Below are positions 10,734-24,088 of a stretch of 64,000 nt of DNA, in pieces. The DNA comes from Edaphochlamys debaryana (taxonomy: Eukaryota; Chlorophyta; Chlorophyceae; Chlamydomonadales): assembly GCA_016858145.1 (NCBI GenBank), contig JAEHOE010000075.1:546743-610742 (forward strand), in the 5' to 3' direction. Each line of letters starts with the position of its first letter. Position 1 is the first letter of the stretch. Both the position numbers and the translations under genes were made by a program. The notes beneath the pieces are model-generated. The model had not been told where the DNA came from and ran no database searches. It saw only the letters and a list, made by a program, of their open reading frames with translations.

Positions 10734-12168
10734 CCATGCATCGGGCGCTGCCGCCACCGCTGCTGATGCTAGAGCTCTGGCGTGACTTGGTGTAGCTCCT
10801 ATTCACCTTGCTGGAGTTAATGCTCACGCGTGTCCCATAGCACTTTGGCCCCGTCGTCGCCCAGCCACCCTCCCGCGCGCCCCTTCACATACACACCCGC
10901 CGCCCCGCCGCCCACCGCGCGCCCCCGACCCCGACGCTCCCGCCCGGCCCCCGGGGCCCCCATCCGCCACAACCCCTTCATTGGCCGACGAAGCGGGCCG
11001 AGCCCTGCTTAGACGGGCTTGCATCCGGAGGCACCTCCCGCCGGAGGCGTCACTTCTCTGACTCCAGCGTGCGCATGTTCTCGTCGATCGAGCACATGTT
11101 CGAGTGTTCGACGCTCACCTTTGTGCAAACGCAGCAAACGACGCTCTTGCAGGTAGCTTCTCCACGTGCCCACCGTACGTGCCCCACGCGCGGCGGCCGC
11201 CGCTCGGCTGCTGCGCTGCATCGATCAGCAGCCGCGTCTGGACCTCCAGGCAACGTGCGCCGCCGACCACGCTGCTATGTGCGGCTTAGCCGCTACATAC
11301 TCATTGACACGCTTGGGACTGTAGAGCGCCCAAAACCAGAGACAATGCTGGAGCAGCAGCAGCAATGGCAGAAACGCTGACCTGTGCTTGCGTGTGGACT
11401 GATAGTGTAAGTTAGTATCAACAGCTACCCAAAACATGTATTCAGCGTCGAGGAGCAATTCCACGGACTGGGAACTGGATTTGTGTGAGAATAAGCAGTA
11501 CTCCCGACGTAAACCATAAGATGACCCCAGTACCGCCCGGGCCCACCCGTAGCCACTTAGGGCGAAAGCGAAGGCAGGAGAACACCGGGTTACAAAGCCC
11601 AAGTCATCGCGGAGCTGCTGATCCGCCATCGCTCGCGGCAGTGAGCAGTACCTGCACTTCCGTAGTAGTGATCAAAGCCAATGGGCTTATCGGATCATCG
11701 GCTTCCTTGTGCATGTGGCAAAGGGGCGTCTGGGGCCGGCGGCAGCTCACTGTGCGCGGGCAACTCCCGTTTTGGCTCTGGAGGAGCGAGGCGATCCTGT
11801 GTCCAGGCGCATGGCCCTGCGCCTTCTTTCCATTCAGTTCTCGCTGATGCGGGCGAAGGGCTTGAGCAGAAGTCCGTGTACGAATGTGCTGGCAAAATGG
11901 GGCGGCCATGATGGCTCCGCCTGGGCCCCCTCTACAGAGACCTGTGGCACTAGTTGCATCCCCGTGGATAGAGACTCCCTGGTTGCCATCTACAGGCCTC
12001 GAGGCTAGCTCGAGCGAGGCAGGAGATAGAGAGGAATTCCGGACGCACTCAGACACCAACGCCAACGCTTCAGACGCAGCCAACCGACCGCATAGTGACC
12101 TATAGTGCACAAGCTAGCAGAGTTGGCCGGGAAGGCTTTTCTAGAAGGGAGGAGCGGAGGACGACGAA

Positions 12169-15078
12169 ATGCAGCAGGGAGGAGGAGGCGGCAGGCGCCA
12201 GACGGCGGTGGTATCATGCCCCAAATCTATGGTCGGCCGTGTCATAGGTTAGGCGGGGCGCCCAGGGGCTGGGGTCGTGAGGCGAATGCTCGCGGAAAGA
12301 CGATTTCCCTGGTTCCCTTGGCTCTTCCGTTGCTGTAGGTCGTAATGGGGAGACTATTAAGGCTCTACAGACCTACACGGGCGCACTCATCCAGATTGAC
12401 CAGGTGCGGGCACTTCGCACCAGCAGCGGATGTTGAGCCTCCGAGGGCCGAGCGACAAGTGACCGGGGCCATGCGACACCGGGTCAGGGCTTCCCTGCGG
12501 TAGCTGCTTTGCGCATTGGCATCGCCATCAGCACGGTTTTGACGCGCACACCCGCGAGCGTGCCACGCCCCGCGAGTGTCCGTTCGAGCGAACGCGCGCG
12601 CACGAACCCGGCTAACCCGCTAGGCGCAGCTAGTCCTGACCCCCCAGCCCTCTAAAGGGGCCCGCAGCAGCATGCCGTGCTTACCTGTAAGGGGTAGCAG
12701 TGAGGTGTCTACACACAGGGGGCGCAGGGGACAGGGGCGGGTTACGCCACCATCCGCAAGTGGTGCCACTGAGCCCAAACCGTCCAAACCCCTCACCGTG
12801 CTAAGCGTGTATTGCCTCATGCCGGCACATGCGTACTGTAACATGCCGCCTTGCGGGCTCGGCGGGGTGTACCCTGCGGCCCACATGCGATGCCCCTGCG
12901 AGTGTTGGCGGCTAGTGGTCGCTGACGGCTCTCGCCTCTGGCCCCCTCCATCTACCCCGCCCATCAGACGTGCGATCCCACCAAGATCGCAATCTCGGGG
13001 AACCCACAGAGCCTCAACCTGGCCCTCTCCATGGTGCGCGGGATGGGCCCTCCCGGAGGGCCGGGGCCGTGCTGGGCATCCAGCCTTACACGTACTGAGC
13101 CTTCCGGCAAGGATGGCAAGACAGAGCGAGGTCTCCTCTGACACGGGTGACTGCAGGCGCACAGGCGGCCCTGGGCTGTCTGCTGCCGAGGCCTTGCCTT
13201 GCGGGACGCCTCTACCTAGCTGGCCGCCGTGCGTTGCCTAGCTGGCCGCCGTGCGTCGTCTGGCCGGGCTCCATCCTGCCCTCATGCCCATGGCAGCTAG
13301 ATAGATGCCGCCCGCGGTCGCTCCCCGCCCTCTCCCTGCCTGGGGCCCCCCCTGCCTCCAGGTACACGACATTGTGCGGGGCACGTTCAAGGGCTTTGCG
13401 CTGCTGCGGCAGGCCTCGGGGCTGGGCGGTAGGCCCATGCAGCAGCCGCCGCCGCAGCAGCCACAGCCACAGCCGCAGCCGCAGCCGGCCAACAAGCCAG
13501 TGTACGCGCCAGGTGGGGTGAGGGACAGGAGGGCCTGCGCCGTTCCATAGCCAGGATTGTGGCGGGGCTAGCGGGGCGGGGTTGCTCGCTCTATATGTTG
13601 GTCTCGAGCTGAGGCACCTTTGGTACCACGCACTGCCTGTGCCACATCTTCCCCGCAGGCTATGGACTCATACCTCCCTCGCAGGTGAGGCCTTGCCCCC
13701 ACGTGACCCGATAGTTCCTGCTGTTTCTTAGCGCTGCTGTTCGTACCTTGGCGCTTTGCTTTTCGGCACGAAACAGGCCCAACCTACCGTGGTAGCCCCG
13801 GCACCCGTACGTGTCCTTGGGGCACCCGCCCCGTGCCTCTCGGCAACTCTGCCTAAAGCGTACGTCTCTCTGCACCTGGGGCACCTCCTCCATCCCTCCG
13901 CTCCCCCCCGCAGCTCTACGGCGGCACCGACGGCGCCGTGGGCGGCATGCTGATGGCCTCGGGCGGCCTGCTGGCCCCCCGCCTGCAGGGGGTGCCGGGG
14001 ATGCAGGGGGTGCAGGGGATGCCCGGTTTGGGCGCGGGCGCCTACACGCAGATGGGCCCCGGCGCGGGGGGCATGGCCCCGCAGTACATGATGGTGCGTG
14101 GTGGGGGTGGGGGGTGGGAGGGGTGGGGACACACCGGGTGAGCGCCCAGGGGCAGCCACGCGGCGCTGCCATTGCCCGCCCACGCACCCTGCCCTGCCGC
14201 CCTCCCCCGTGCCCCCCCCCCACACCAGGGCGTGCAGCCCGTTGCCAGCACGGGTCTGCAGAGCATGCCGGGCCCAGGTGAGGGTTGGTAAAGCTGTCAC
14301 CCCCAGCGCCATGTGTCGGAGTTGACGGAATGCAAAGCGTCCGGAAGCTTCAAGCCATTGTTAAGTCCTGCAACCTGTGAGCGGGTTGGGCTGAGGCCTC
14401 GTGGACTAAGCGCTTGCTCGCACCCCCCTTCCGGTCCCCGCCGCCCGTCCCGGCCAGTCATGTCGGTCATCGGCGGCCCTTCGGGCTACAGCGGCCCCAT
14501 CTTCTACTCCCCCATGGACTTTGCGGGTACGGCCGGGGGCTGGAGGGGGCCGCATGGCTTGGGCATGGAGCTGCATGCCACACTGTGCGCTCTTGCACTG
14601 CGCTGCCCACGTGCGTGCCCCTCTGGCCACCTCACGCGCCTGACCCCTCAACCCCTCCCATCCTGCCCCTCTCCCCCCTGCAGCCGGCGGCGCGCTGGCC
14701 GGGGGCTCCATGGTCCACGCGGGAGCCGCGGGGGCGGGGGGCGGGGGCGGCCCCGAGCTGCTGCTCTACGCGGACGGCCCCTCGCTGCTGGGCGCCCCGG
14801 GGGGGGCGGCCGCGGGCGGAGCGCACGCGGGCGCGCGGCTGTTCCAGGCGGTGGGGGCTCGCGGGGCGGTGGCCGGGGGAAACCCGGGCGGTGGCCTGGG
14901 CGACGCGGGCGCAGGCCGGGCCGAGGTCATGTACGGAGGGGCCTCGGGCGCCGGCCCCTCGCAGGTGGGGGTGGCGGGCCCCGGGGCCGGCGGCGGCGGT
15001 GGCGTGGGCCTGCTGCAGCCCGGCAGCCTGCTCATGGACGCCGAGGGTGCGCTCTACACCTACAACGTGGACGGATAG
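12169..15078 (+). CDS. Single KH-domain RNA-binding protein
   Basis: A predicted 359-residue protein from nine exons: 12169-12247, 12339-12403, 12968-13033, 13362-13512, 13659-13684, 13914-14093, 14229-14277, 14458-14526, 14684-15078. One KH type I domain fills residues about 13-75: TAVVSCPKSMVGRVIGRNGE carries the GxxG loop (G27-R-N-G30), then TIKALQTYTGALIQID and IAISGNPQSLNLALSMVHDI complete the fold. It is split over four exons whose phases agree. A Gln/Pro repeat follows, then a long Gly/Ala/Met-rich disordered tail ending LYTYNVDG. KH proteins bind single-stranded RNA and act in splicing, stability or translation; the target is unknown. The start is the first ATG after an in-frame TAG. 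A TTTTCTAG acceptor just upstream leaves room for a missing 5' exon. Confidence 0.85.
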
Positions 15079-17169
15079 CGCCCCGGGGGGGAGCACGCCG
15101 AGCGCACGAGGCGGACAGGCCGAGACATGCGCTCTATGAGTGAGGCGTACAGTGGGCGGTGGAGGACCAAGGCAGGCGCCTGGACCTTGCGCGCTGCCGA
15201 CGATGCGCCGCACGTCACAAACAACATACACGGTGAAACTAAGCTACGTACCTGGAAATGATGGAGGCCGGGGCGCCAAAGGTACTGGCGGATGGCTGGT
15301 TCTACACTGCAGAGCAGCGACTGCGCATCACCACTGCGCTGTCAGTCCTGTCCCTAGGAGGGGACTGTGCAGGGCACTCAACGCATGAGCGCGGAGGGAC
15401 AGCAGGGGAGTGCCCAACGGAGTGAGGCCACCGGTGCAGGGGCGGGGGCCCCAGTGCAGCTGCAGTGCGTTGAACGCCAACGAACGCTGGGTGCAGTCAC
15501 TGCCATGAGAGCACCAACGCCCAAAGATTACTGTGGCTTCACACGATCTATCCCTATTGAAGCTTTGGAGGCTGCTTGCATTTTGCAGTGTGCAGCAAAA
15601 GCCGGCCGGAGTGGAGAGGCGCCGACAGCCGGCGGCACATGTCTCTGGGGGCTGGCAAGGCGGTTGGAGCTGCCCCATGCTTCGTAATGGTGTTGGGACT
15701 GGCATCACGGAACACTTGTTTTGTGTCAAGTACTTGGTTGTTAGGTATCCCTCACTAAGTCGTGCTGGGGCGCTCGCTGGGCTGACCGGGCGGCAGTTGG
15801 CCAGGTCATGGGCTTGCACCCGGGGATGCGCACCAGTGCCGGCATCGAAACGAGGATGAGGGGCACTGGTGTAGGGCTGTTACGTGTTCACTTGTTCTGA
15901 GATAATCTGTGTGGGGGCGTGGCATGCCTGTTTGCCACGTCATTAGCCTTGGAAAGATTCCTGAGCTTTAATTTAGTGCAGTATGTCTGTGGTCTACTGC
16001 TTCGCCTTTACCTTGCGTGCCCAACTGCGTGTGGTCTTTCGATGCTCTCAAGAAGCGGGGATCATGTCGCATACTCGGCGGTAATGGTGCCCCAGGGCAG
16101 CGCCGGTGGGACTGCGGGGCTGCTTGCGGTCCCTCCCCACGGCGTCATGGCCCCTGTGGGGGATGCCGTGTGGACTGGGACTACATACGTATACTTCATG
16201 TGGCGGGTCCTATCCGGTTGCCCGCGTTTCACCTTGACCCTCCCCCGGCCCCGAACCTGGCGTCGGTGCCCGGGAGGGCTATGCATGTTCTTTTCAGCCA
16301 TCGTTTCCCTCTTTCCCCAAGACCCCCATTGAAGTATTGTGTTTACCGGGTGCCATCGGCTTTACTCATGACATGTCAAAAGCCAAAGCTGGATTGCTCG
16401 GGTGCGCGCGGTGGTGTGGCTCGGGAAGCGGTGCCGATGGTGCCGAGATGAGTTGGCGGTGGAGTTAGGATCCGAAGAGTATTGATGTGCTTTACCTACG
16501 CCCCGATCAACCTTGAACGCATCCTGCAGTCGGCGTAAGCCTGTTGAAATCGGTTGTGTTGCCTCTGAGCCCGTGCCGGGCGCGCTGGGCGCGTGTGGGT
16601 GCCGGCGCTCGAGGCGCTCCGCGGCTCGTGCCGCAGATGGGACACGCTGCTTCACGGCTGCAGTACCGTTGCTGTTGCACAAGCCTTGAGCACAAACGTG
16701 TTTACTGACCACAGAGGGAGGCGGGCATAGCCCCGCAGAGGGAGTCCGCGGTGCCTCGGCCGGTGCCCGCGGATGGCGGGGGCCGGGGCAAGGATTGACA
16801 CGCAGGCGTGCCCAAACCCAGGGAGACTTCACGTACCAGAGCCCGAGCGAGATTATCTGCGCTCGACATATGAGCCTTGCTCGCTGGCTGTCGGCACCGC
16901 CTGCCGGGCTCCGGGCCAACTTGCATCGGACTGCATCGCGGCCAGCTTCATTACGTATGATACAAGCCTAAACCGCATTAACATATTCCACAGACGACGT
17001 CAATTGCAGAACACTGGACCACCAAGCGTTTGGGGCGAGCGCCTTCCTTCAGGCGCAACACCTCTCGTTCCGCCCTGGCCCCCTGTCCCTTTCCTAGCTC
17101 CAAACGACCTTACACCAATTTGCTCGTGACATCGTCTAGCCAGCCTGCGCCGTGAGCGGCTTCGCCAAC
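15079..17169. other. Gene-free interval between the KH gene and NMD3
   Basis: This 2.1-kb stretch should hold the 3' UTR of the KH gene and the promoter and 5' UTR of NMD3. I found no exon with coherent splice sites, no tRNA-like structure and no clear repeat. Reading frames here are short and mixed in composition. Confidence 0.5.
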
Positions 17170-20100
17170 ATGGAGGCGCAGGCTTTCGCGGGGCAGGCCA
17201 CGTTCCAGCCGCAGTCGACGCAAGGCTTCGTGTGAGTCTGCCACTGGATCCCCGGACTACTCGAAACGGCAGCAGCTTGCTGTGGTCGGACTAGGGCCTG
17301 CGGGCAGCCGCCGCGAGTTGGGCGGCGGGCAGCCTGGGCCTTACGGTCTTGGGGGCTTGCTTGCTTGGACCTACTAGCTCCTCGGGCGCAATTGAGCACT
17401 GAGCTTACGGGGTGAGGCGCAGACGTGGGCATGTGACCGTCGCCATCGCGTTGCACCCGCAGGCTGTGCTGTCTCTGCGGCACCAACATCCTGCCCAATG
17501 CGTCCAACATGTGCGTGAACTGCATCCGCTCGCAAGTGGACATTACTGAGGGGATACAGAAGCAGGTGCGTGCGCGCTGGCGGGGGCGCCGGGCACCAGG
17601 CAACGTGGACACCCCTTTTCGACTCCCCTGGCGCCCTTGGCCCGGTCTGGCCGGAGGGTCTGGCCCCAGCCCGACCTCACAGGGTGCTACTCTCTGCCCT
17701 CACTGAGCCGGAAGCCACCAGCGCCCGACCAGCCCTACCCCGCCTTCCCTCCCGCAGGTGACCATCCTGTGGTGCAAGGAGTGCGGCCGCTACCTGCAGC
17801 CGCCCAAGCACTGGGTGGCCGCCGAGCTCGAGTCCAAGGAGCTGCTCACCTTCTGCATCAAGAAGATCAAGGGGCTGGCCAAGGTGAGGGCGTGGGGGGC
17901 GGGGGACTGGGCGGGTTGGGGGGGTGGAGGCCAGGAGGGGCTGGGTTGGGCGCGGCGCAGCGCGGCGGGGGTGTGCCGGGTGTGGGCAGGACCACTGGGG
18001 GTGCTGCCCTCCTGGTCAGCACCGGTCACCCCATGCCCTGTGCCCTTTCCCCCTCACCCCCAGGTGAAGCTGGTGGACGCAGGGTTTGTGTGGACGGAGC
18101 CGCACTCGAAGCGCCTCAAGGTCAAGCTCACCATCCAGGTGGGGGGGGGGCGGGGCGGGGCGGGGCGGGGTGGGGGTGGGGGGGTGCGCAGGGGGCGGCT
18201 ACCCAAGATTGGAGCGACTCTGAGGAGGGGGAGGAGGCCTGTCCAAGGGGAGTATGAGGCACAGTGCTGGGCTGAGGTGGCGCGTGCGCGCTCAGCTATG
18301 ACAGCGGCTGCCATGGGGCGGTGGCGCTGTGTGTGGGGGCGCCTCTGCCCGGGACCGTGCGCTTGCGACTCCCCTCCCCCCACACCTTGCCTCCCTCCCC
18401 TTCCCCCTCCCCCAGGCCGAGGTGTTCAACGGCGCCATCCTGCAGCAGACGTTCGTGGTGGACTACGTGGTGGAGAACAACATGTGCCCCGACTGCAACA
18501 GGTGGGGGGGAGGGGGGCGCGTGTTTAGGATGCGCTGGGTAGGGCGTGTGTGTGGATGTGGGAAGGGGGTGAGGACACTGAGGAGGACGAGGGCTCGCTC
18601 GTGCAGCGAGGGGTCGAGGGCTCAGTGCGGATCGCAGTAACTGTGCATGCCGCATGCCGCAGACAAAACGCGAACCCCAACTCCTGGAACGCGTGTGTGC
18701 AGGTAAGGGAGGGGGCACGGCGGGTGGGGTGGCTGGGCTTGGGGCTGGCGGCGGAGGGCCAAGGAGCGCCGGTGACGGAGCAGATGGGGGGCCTCGGAGG
18801 CCGGGAAGGATGGGGGTCTGGTTGCCAGGCGAAGGGCTCGGTACGTGAGGGGTGAGGGGCAAGGCGAGGGGGCGCGGGAGAGGCTGGCCTGGAGGAGCTA
18901 TCCCCATGGCGGCTCGGAGCCAGGAAGCGCGGCCGGGGAGGGACCGACTGCGTTGCGTGGAGGCGCTGCGGGGCACCGCCCTGAGCCTCATACGGCACCC
19001 CCCCTGCCCCCGTGTTCCCCCCCCCAGCTCCGCCAGCACGTGTTCCACAAGCGCACCTTTCTGTTCCTGGAGCAGCTCATCCTCAAACACGACGCAGCGG
19101 CGCAGTGCGTCAAGGTGTGTGTGGGGGTGGGGTGGGGGGGTGTATCTGGGGGGGTTTGGTGAGGACGAGCGGTGTGGGGGTCACAGGGGAAGTGTGAGGG
19201 CATGCGAGTGACTGCACTGCAAGCACCTCCGCAGCAACGGGCCTTCGCCAGATGATACAACACGATTAGTCTTTCCGACAGCTCGCCAAACACCCTTTGG
19301 CACTATGGGCATGCGGACACAATGAAACGCTGATGGCCGAGGCAGGAACACGCACGCACACGCCGCACCACCTTCCTATCACCTTCGCCTGTGTCAGGCC
19401 TCGCGGCCACACGCATACGCTGCTTAGACGCAGAGACGCAGGGCTCCCCCCCGCTAGACCAGTCTGCTCCCCACTTTGCTCCCCAGTCCTCCACCGCTTT
19501 CCGCCTCCCCCCGCTCTTCTCCCTTCTGTACCCCCCCCCCCCCCAGGTCAAGGACATCCACGAGGGCATTGACTTCTTCTACGCGCAGAGGGGCCACGCG
19601 CTCAAGTTCATCGACTTCCTGCAGACCGTGGTGCCCATCCGCTTCCGCGCCGACAAGCAGCTCGTGTCGCACGACACGCACAACAACACCTACAACTACA
19701 AGTTCACGTTCAGCGTGGAGATCGCGCCGCTGTGCAAGGTGCGGGCGGGGGGAAGGGGGTTGGGGGTGGCGGGAGGTCAGCAAGGGGGGGTGGGGCGGGG
19801 GACAGGGGCGCAGGCCCAGGGTGCGCATGGCCGGCTGGGCCAGGGGCGGCGCCCAGGCGCAGCGCTGTGGTCGAGGAAATGGCTGCCACCTCTGCTCGGA
19901 GCACCGCCGCCCCGTCTCGAGCATGCTCTCCCCCCCCCTCCCCCCAGGACGACCTGGTGTGCCTGCCCGCCAAGATGTCCTCCTCCTGCGGCGGCCTGGG
20001 CCCCCTGGCGGTGGTGTCCCGGGTGACCAACCACATCACCATCACCTGCCCCCTCACGCTGCGGAGCTACTCCATGGACGTGAGCGGGGGGTTCCCAGGG

Positions 20101-22067
20101 AGGGGCATGGCGGGGGAGAGGGGAGGTGTCCACGAGGAGGAGGCTGCAACTGCGTGTGCGGTGATGCGGGCACGGCAAGCGACCACGCGGCACGGCTCCA
20201 CCCATCAGCCCGGCCCTCCGCACCCCCCCCTCACCCCACATCCTCCCCAACCCCACCCCCAGGCCCCCGTCTACTACCGCTTCCCCTTCACGGCGCTGGC
20301 CTCCCAGCGCTCCCTGGTGCCGTACATCGTGCTGGACATCGAGCCCGTGGCGGGGCCCGGGGGGGGCCGGGGCGGGGCGGGCGGGCAGGGCGAGTACGGC
20401 GCCTCCGGCCCCACGCCCCAGTCGGGCAGCGGGCGCTACCTGCTGGCGGAGGCGCAGGTGGCCCGGGTGGCGGACTTCGGCCGCAACGACACCACCTTCT
20501 TCGTGCGGACGCACTTGGGGCACGTGCTCAAGCCGGGTGGGTGCAAGGGAGGGGGAGGGGGACAGGGAGGGTGGCGGGAAGGAGGTGGATCATGTTACGG
20601 AGGGGGAGTGCGGCGGGGCAGGGCCAGCAGGAGGACAGTATGGCTGGACACGCGGGCACGGATGCTCGCTGTGGGGCGCAGTCTCAGGGCGAGGGGTGTA
20701 CTGCCGCTGTGCCCCAGCACCTCACCTCCCCAACCGGTCTCTCCCGTCTCTCCCCCCAGGCGACACTGCCCTGGGGTACGACATGGTCAACTCGCAGCTG
20801 GTGGGGCTGGACTATGAGGCGCACGTGGCCAAGGGGGGGCGCGTGCCGGACGTGATCCTGGTGAGAGGGGTGGGGGGGGGAGGATCTGGCGAGAAAGCGG
20901 GATGTAGAAACGACAAGGGGTGGGCTGCGTAGGGGGGAGGCAGATCCAGTCTAGATGGGGGCAGGACTGTCGCTTCCGGCCATGCCCATCACCTGGGGAA
21001 CGCCGCTCCCCCCCCGCCTTTAAAACTCAACACCTTCTGCTCGCCTCTCCCCCTCCACCTCGTGCCCCCCCCCCCCCCCCAGGTGCGCAAGAGCTACGAG
21101 GAGAAGCGGCGGCGGCGGGCGGCCAAGGGCGGTGCGGCGGCCGCCCGGCCCTGGAAGCTCAAGAGCCTGGGCATGGAGGTGGACGACGTGGCGGGGCCGG
21201 GGCAGCGGGGGCGCAACGAGGCGGCCATGGTGAGGGGGGGAGGGCGAGGGGGGGGAGGGGCGGGAGTGATGCGGGAAGCTCGGGGGCCGGGCATGTGTTG
21301 CTGGAGCGATGCGTTGGGCGTGGGAGGCTTGGCCCGCCGCCTGGCGGTGTGGGCTGCAGGCGGGGCGCTGGGGTGCACGAGGGAGGAACACGGGGGGGCA
21401 GATACGGGTGAGGTGTGGAAAGGAGTGGGCCCGGGAGTGCCCAACCGTGACGGACGCCCTACCATTGCCCCGGCCACCGCTGACCCGGAACCCCCCCCCC
21501 CCCTGCCCCCCCCCCCCCAGGACGCGGACCGCGAGCGCTTCCTGGAGGAGCTGGAGGAGGACGCGGACATGCGGGCGCGCATCAACATCTATGCGGACAA
21601 GGAGAGGATGGCGGAGGCGGCAGCGGCGGCGGCGCGGGGGCAGCAGGCGGCGGCGCCCGCGGCGGCCCCCGCGGCCCCCGCCGGCCTCATGGACGACGAC
21701 TCGGAGGGCGACGACGAGGAGGACCTGCCGCAGGTGGGCGGGAAGGAGGGGAAGGGGGGTGATTGAAGGGAGGAGGTTAGGGTTTAGGGCGGAAAACGGG
21801 TCGTCTGCGTGGGTTTGGAATAAGAGCCTGCCTATTCAAGGATGCGCCTGACACGGAGGCAGCTGCTGGCGGTCTCCTCTCTAAGCGTGGGGGCGTGCGC
21901 CAGCTAGTATCCGGGTGTTTATGCTTGTGATCGCACCCACACACAACCCGCCGCCCACCCCCCAGGTGCCCCTGGAGGAGCTGCTGGACGACCTGGAGGC
22001 GCTGGGGCTGGAGGAGGGGGGTGCGGAGGAGGGGGCGGACGGAGGGGGGGACATGGACATGGATTGA
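17170..22067 (+). CDS. NMD3: 60S ribosomal export protein NMD3
   Basis: A predicted 579-residue protein from 14 exons: 17170-17231, 17463-17565, 17758-17883, 18064-18138, 18416-18501, 18663-18702, 19028-19114, 19547-19738, 19948-20079, 20263-20536, 20760-20860, 21083-21229, 21521-21733, 21966-22067. NMD3 bridges nascent 60S subunits to the exportin Crm1. The N-terminal half has the family's Cys pairs: C23/C26 and C38/C41 (LCCLCG, CVNC), C61/C64 (CKEC) and C146/C149 (CPDC). The conserved HKRTFLFLEQLILKH and KFTFSVEIAPLC segments follow. The C-terminal part has a basic KRRRRAAK stretch (possible nuclear import), the EELEEDADMRARINIY element and a Leu-rich end (PLEELLDDLEALGL) like the Crm1 export signal. 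A Gly-rich insert near residue 370 and an Ala-rich run before the acidic tail look lineage-specific. The length is close to the family norm. Confidence 0.97.
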
Positions 22068-23504
22068 GCGGAAGGGGGCAGCTGGGGGCGCTGAGGGGGG
22101 CAGGGCATCGCGGAGGGGCGGGGGCAGCAGGTGTCTCGCGCGAAATACATTGGGGGGCTCGGGGCAGCACTGGTGCGCGGGGTGTGCGCTGCGAGGCAGC
22201 AGCGCGGAGGGGGAGCCTGGCCGCAGCCGGCGTCAAGGCTGCGGCGTGAGGCGGGAGTGGAGAGTGGGGAGGCAGTTGCTCATTGGGTCCGGGTGGACAC
22301 CGTTTGTCGTGCGGTGCCGCGCGGGCTCAGGGCAGCTGGGGAGCGGTGGTGTGTGCTGAGCGTGCAGCGGCGTGGGAGATAACCAGGTGGAGGGTGTGGG
22401 AAGTGCGCAGGAGGAGCAAGAGGTCCGCTGGTTGCTTGACGTGCACGCGCTGCGGGGAACAGCGTGCGGAGGACTGCGCTGAGCGGTCGCGACGATCGCG
22501 TGGTGGGCTGTGAACTCAGAACCGGCCTTGCGGGGCAGAGCTCGGGCGGAGGGCTACAGGCGTTGCAGGGCGAGGGTGTGAGCTGTTCCTGCGGCAAGGA
22601 TGTAAGTCGGGGCAGCCAGAGCATCCGAGTGCCAATGCACAACGTGCACCCTAGCCGCCCTGGGACGTGCCGCAAGCCCGCAACCAGGAGCCACATGTAG
22701 CAGGGGAGGTTCTGTGCTCGCAGGGGCCATGCAGCGTGGTCAGGACGTTGACGGAGGATGCAGCTGAACGCGTCGATGACTCGATGTAGCCGCTGCCGCA
22801 ACGCGCGAGGAGGAAGGCAGGTGCGTTTGCAGTGCGAACCGGGGGAAAGAGTCAGTGGCAAGGACGGCTGATATGTAGCTGACCGCGGTACGGCTCTAGA
22901 CGCTTCATCCCGTCATCCCGCGTGCACTAGCAGGGGAGGGAGCGAGGGCGCAAGGCTGCCCACGGCCTGGCGGCAAGGCCACCTACCGGTACCGGTATGC
23001 CGTCTGTGCCGTTGGCTACCTCCAGCTCGTGTTGCCGCTTCATGGGCCCAGGCTGCCCCTTGCATGCCCTGGTCCGAGGGGCATTGCCCCCGTGCAGTAC
23101 ACAAGCAGCAAGCCTCTTGGTCAGGTGCGCCCACCAGCCGGCAATGCGACAGGTCGGGCATCGGGTCAAGCAACGATAAGAACACCAGCCGTAAGACGCC
23201 CGCGTACTACCGTTGGGGTCTTGGCCGGACACTGGCCGTCAGCTCTCCAGCGGTACAAACTGTACCGGTGCCCCGACAAATAGGGATGGGGGTGGTGGAC
23301 CACGGGCCCGCAGCTTAGCGAGAAGGTGATGGCAGCAATGCTCCCAGCAGGGGCAGACGGGTGGCCGCAGGGGAGTTTGCGGCCGATGAAGCCTCAAGGA
23401 CGGGCCTTCTTGACGCGTTGGCATCGGGGGAGGTGTGTGGGGAAAGGCAAGGCTGGAGCGGAAGTGCCGCTCCAACACTACGCGAACTACGCACCCGTTA
23501 GGGC
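22068..23504. other. Intergenic, downstream of NMD3
   Basis: NMD3 and the minus-strand EF-hand-like gene converge here. The first 550 bases are probably NMD3 3' UTR, ending near the TGTAA at 22601. I see no further gene before the hAT element. 22985-22997 contains two back-to-back ACCGGT sites. Confidence 0.5.
22601..22605 (+). terminator. Candidate TGTAA poly(A) signal for NMD3
   Basis: TGTAA, the usual green-algal polyadenylation motif, lies about 535 bases after the NMD3 stop codon. It is a plausible position, but a 5-base motif is weak evidence alone. Confidence 0.35.
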
Positions 23505-23512
23505 CCCCGCCT
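23505..23512. repeat. Left target-site duplication of the hAT element
   Basis: CCCCGCCT directly abuts the left terminal repeat and matches the right copy at 24089-24096 exactly. Confidence 0.88.
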
Positions 23513-24088
23513 CAGCGTTGCTATCTTCCCTGGGCCGAAGTGCGGGAGGTCCCGCACTCGGACCTCGGGTCCAAGCCCAAGAGTGCGAAAGCGGGCCGCA
23601 CTTCGTGGCCCTTGGCGGCCCAAAACGTGCGGCCGCACTTAGCAAGCGCTTGCCGCCCAGAAGTGCGGGAGAGTGCGGTGTAGTGTAGCGGAGGGCGCGC
23701 GGCGTTCTGGAGGCCTGTTCCAAGCGGATGAGTCTGCCTGGCTCTCGCCCTGGCGCATTAGCTGATGTAGGCGGGCAACTGGGGGTATTGAATTCCAGCA
23801 GCAACCCCGTAGTGCATGCTGCAAGTGCATGTGATGCGGGCTGGACGGTGGGGGTGGGAAGGAGACTGCCTGCCCGGCTGGCCGCGCCCGTTCGGTGGGC
23901 CCCCCAGGGGTTGAGGGGCGCCCGCACCTGAGCCGCCAGAAGCCTCAAAAATGTGCCGGCGCGGGCCGCACTCGCAGCCAAACTTTGCTACAGAAGTGCG
24001 GGAGCTTCCGCACTTGAGGCTCTTTCCGTCACCAAAAGTGCGGGATGGCCTCACTCCCCCGCACTTCCGCACTAAGATAGCAACACTG
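23513..24088. mobile_element. Non-autonomous hAT-type element (MITE)
   Basis: A 576-bp element has terminal inverted repeats CAGCGTTGCTATCTT at the left and, in complement, CAGTGTTGCTATCTT at the right (14 of 15 bases match). It is flanked by an exact 8-bp direct repeat CCCCGCCT at 23505-23512 and 24089-24096. The CAG termini and 8-bp target duplication are typical of the hAT superfamily. Inside, AGTGCGG occurs many times in both orientations near both ends, for example in the hairpins 23539-23558 and 23994-24015. hAT elements often carry such subterminal motifs, which can serve as transposase sites. There is no transposase frame, so movement would need an enzyme supplied from elsewhere. Confidence 0.88.

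Larger units (their letters stand above)
8045..12168. other. Long gene-poor interval rich in palindromes
   Basis: About 4.1 kb lie between the hemerythrin and KH genes. It contains a 24-bp palindrome (8610-8633), three adjoining palindromes (9187-9242), a 12-bp-arm hairpin (9695-9720), a GGTTACC-rich patch (9670-9970) and the doubtful ORF at 10272-10733. Short tracts of GCTAGCTAGC and ATGCATGC are common. The minus frame at 11050-11253 includes CKSVVCCVCTKV, but I could not extend it into a gene. The mix resembles decayed transposon ends, although no complete element was found. Confidence 0.45.

Noticed and set aside
11225..11629. 134-codon minus-strand frame as a transposase fragment
   Set aside because: No catalytic or zinc-finger pattern could be followed, and no terminal repeats bound it.
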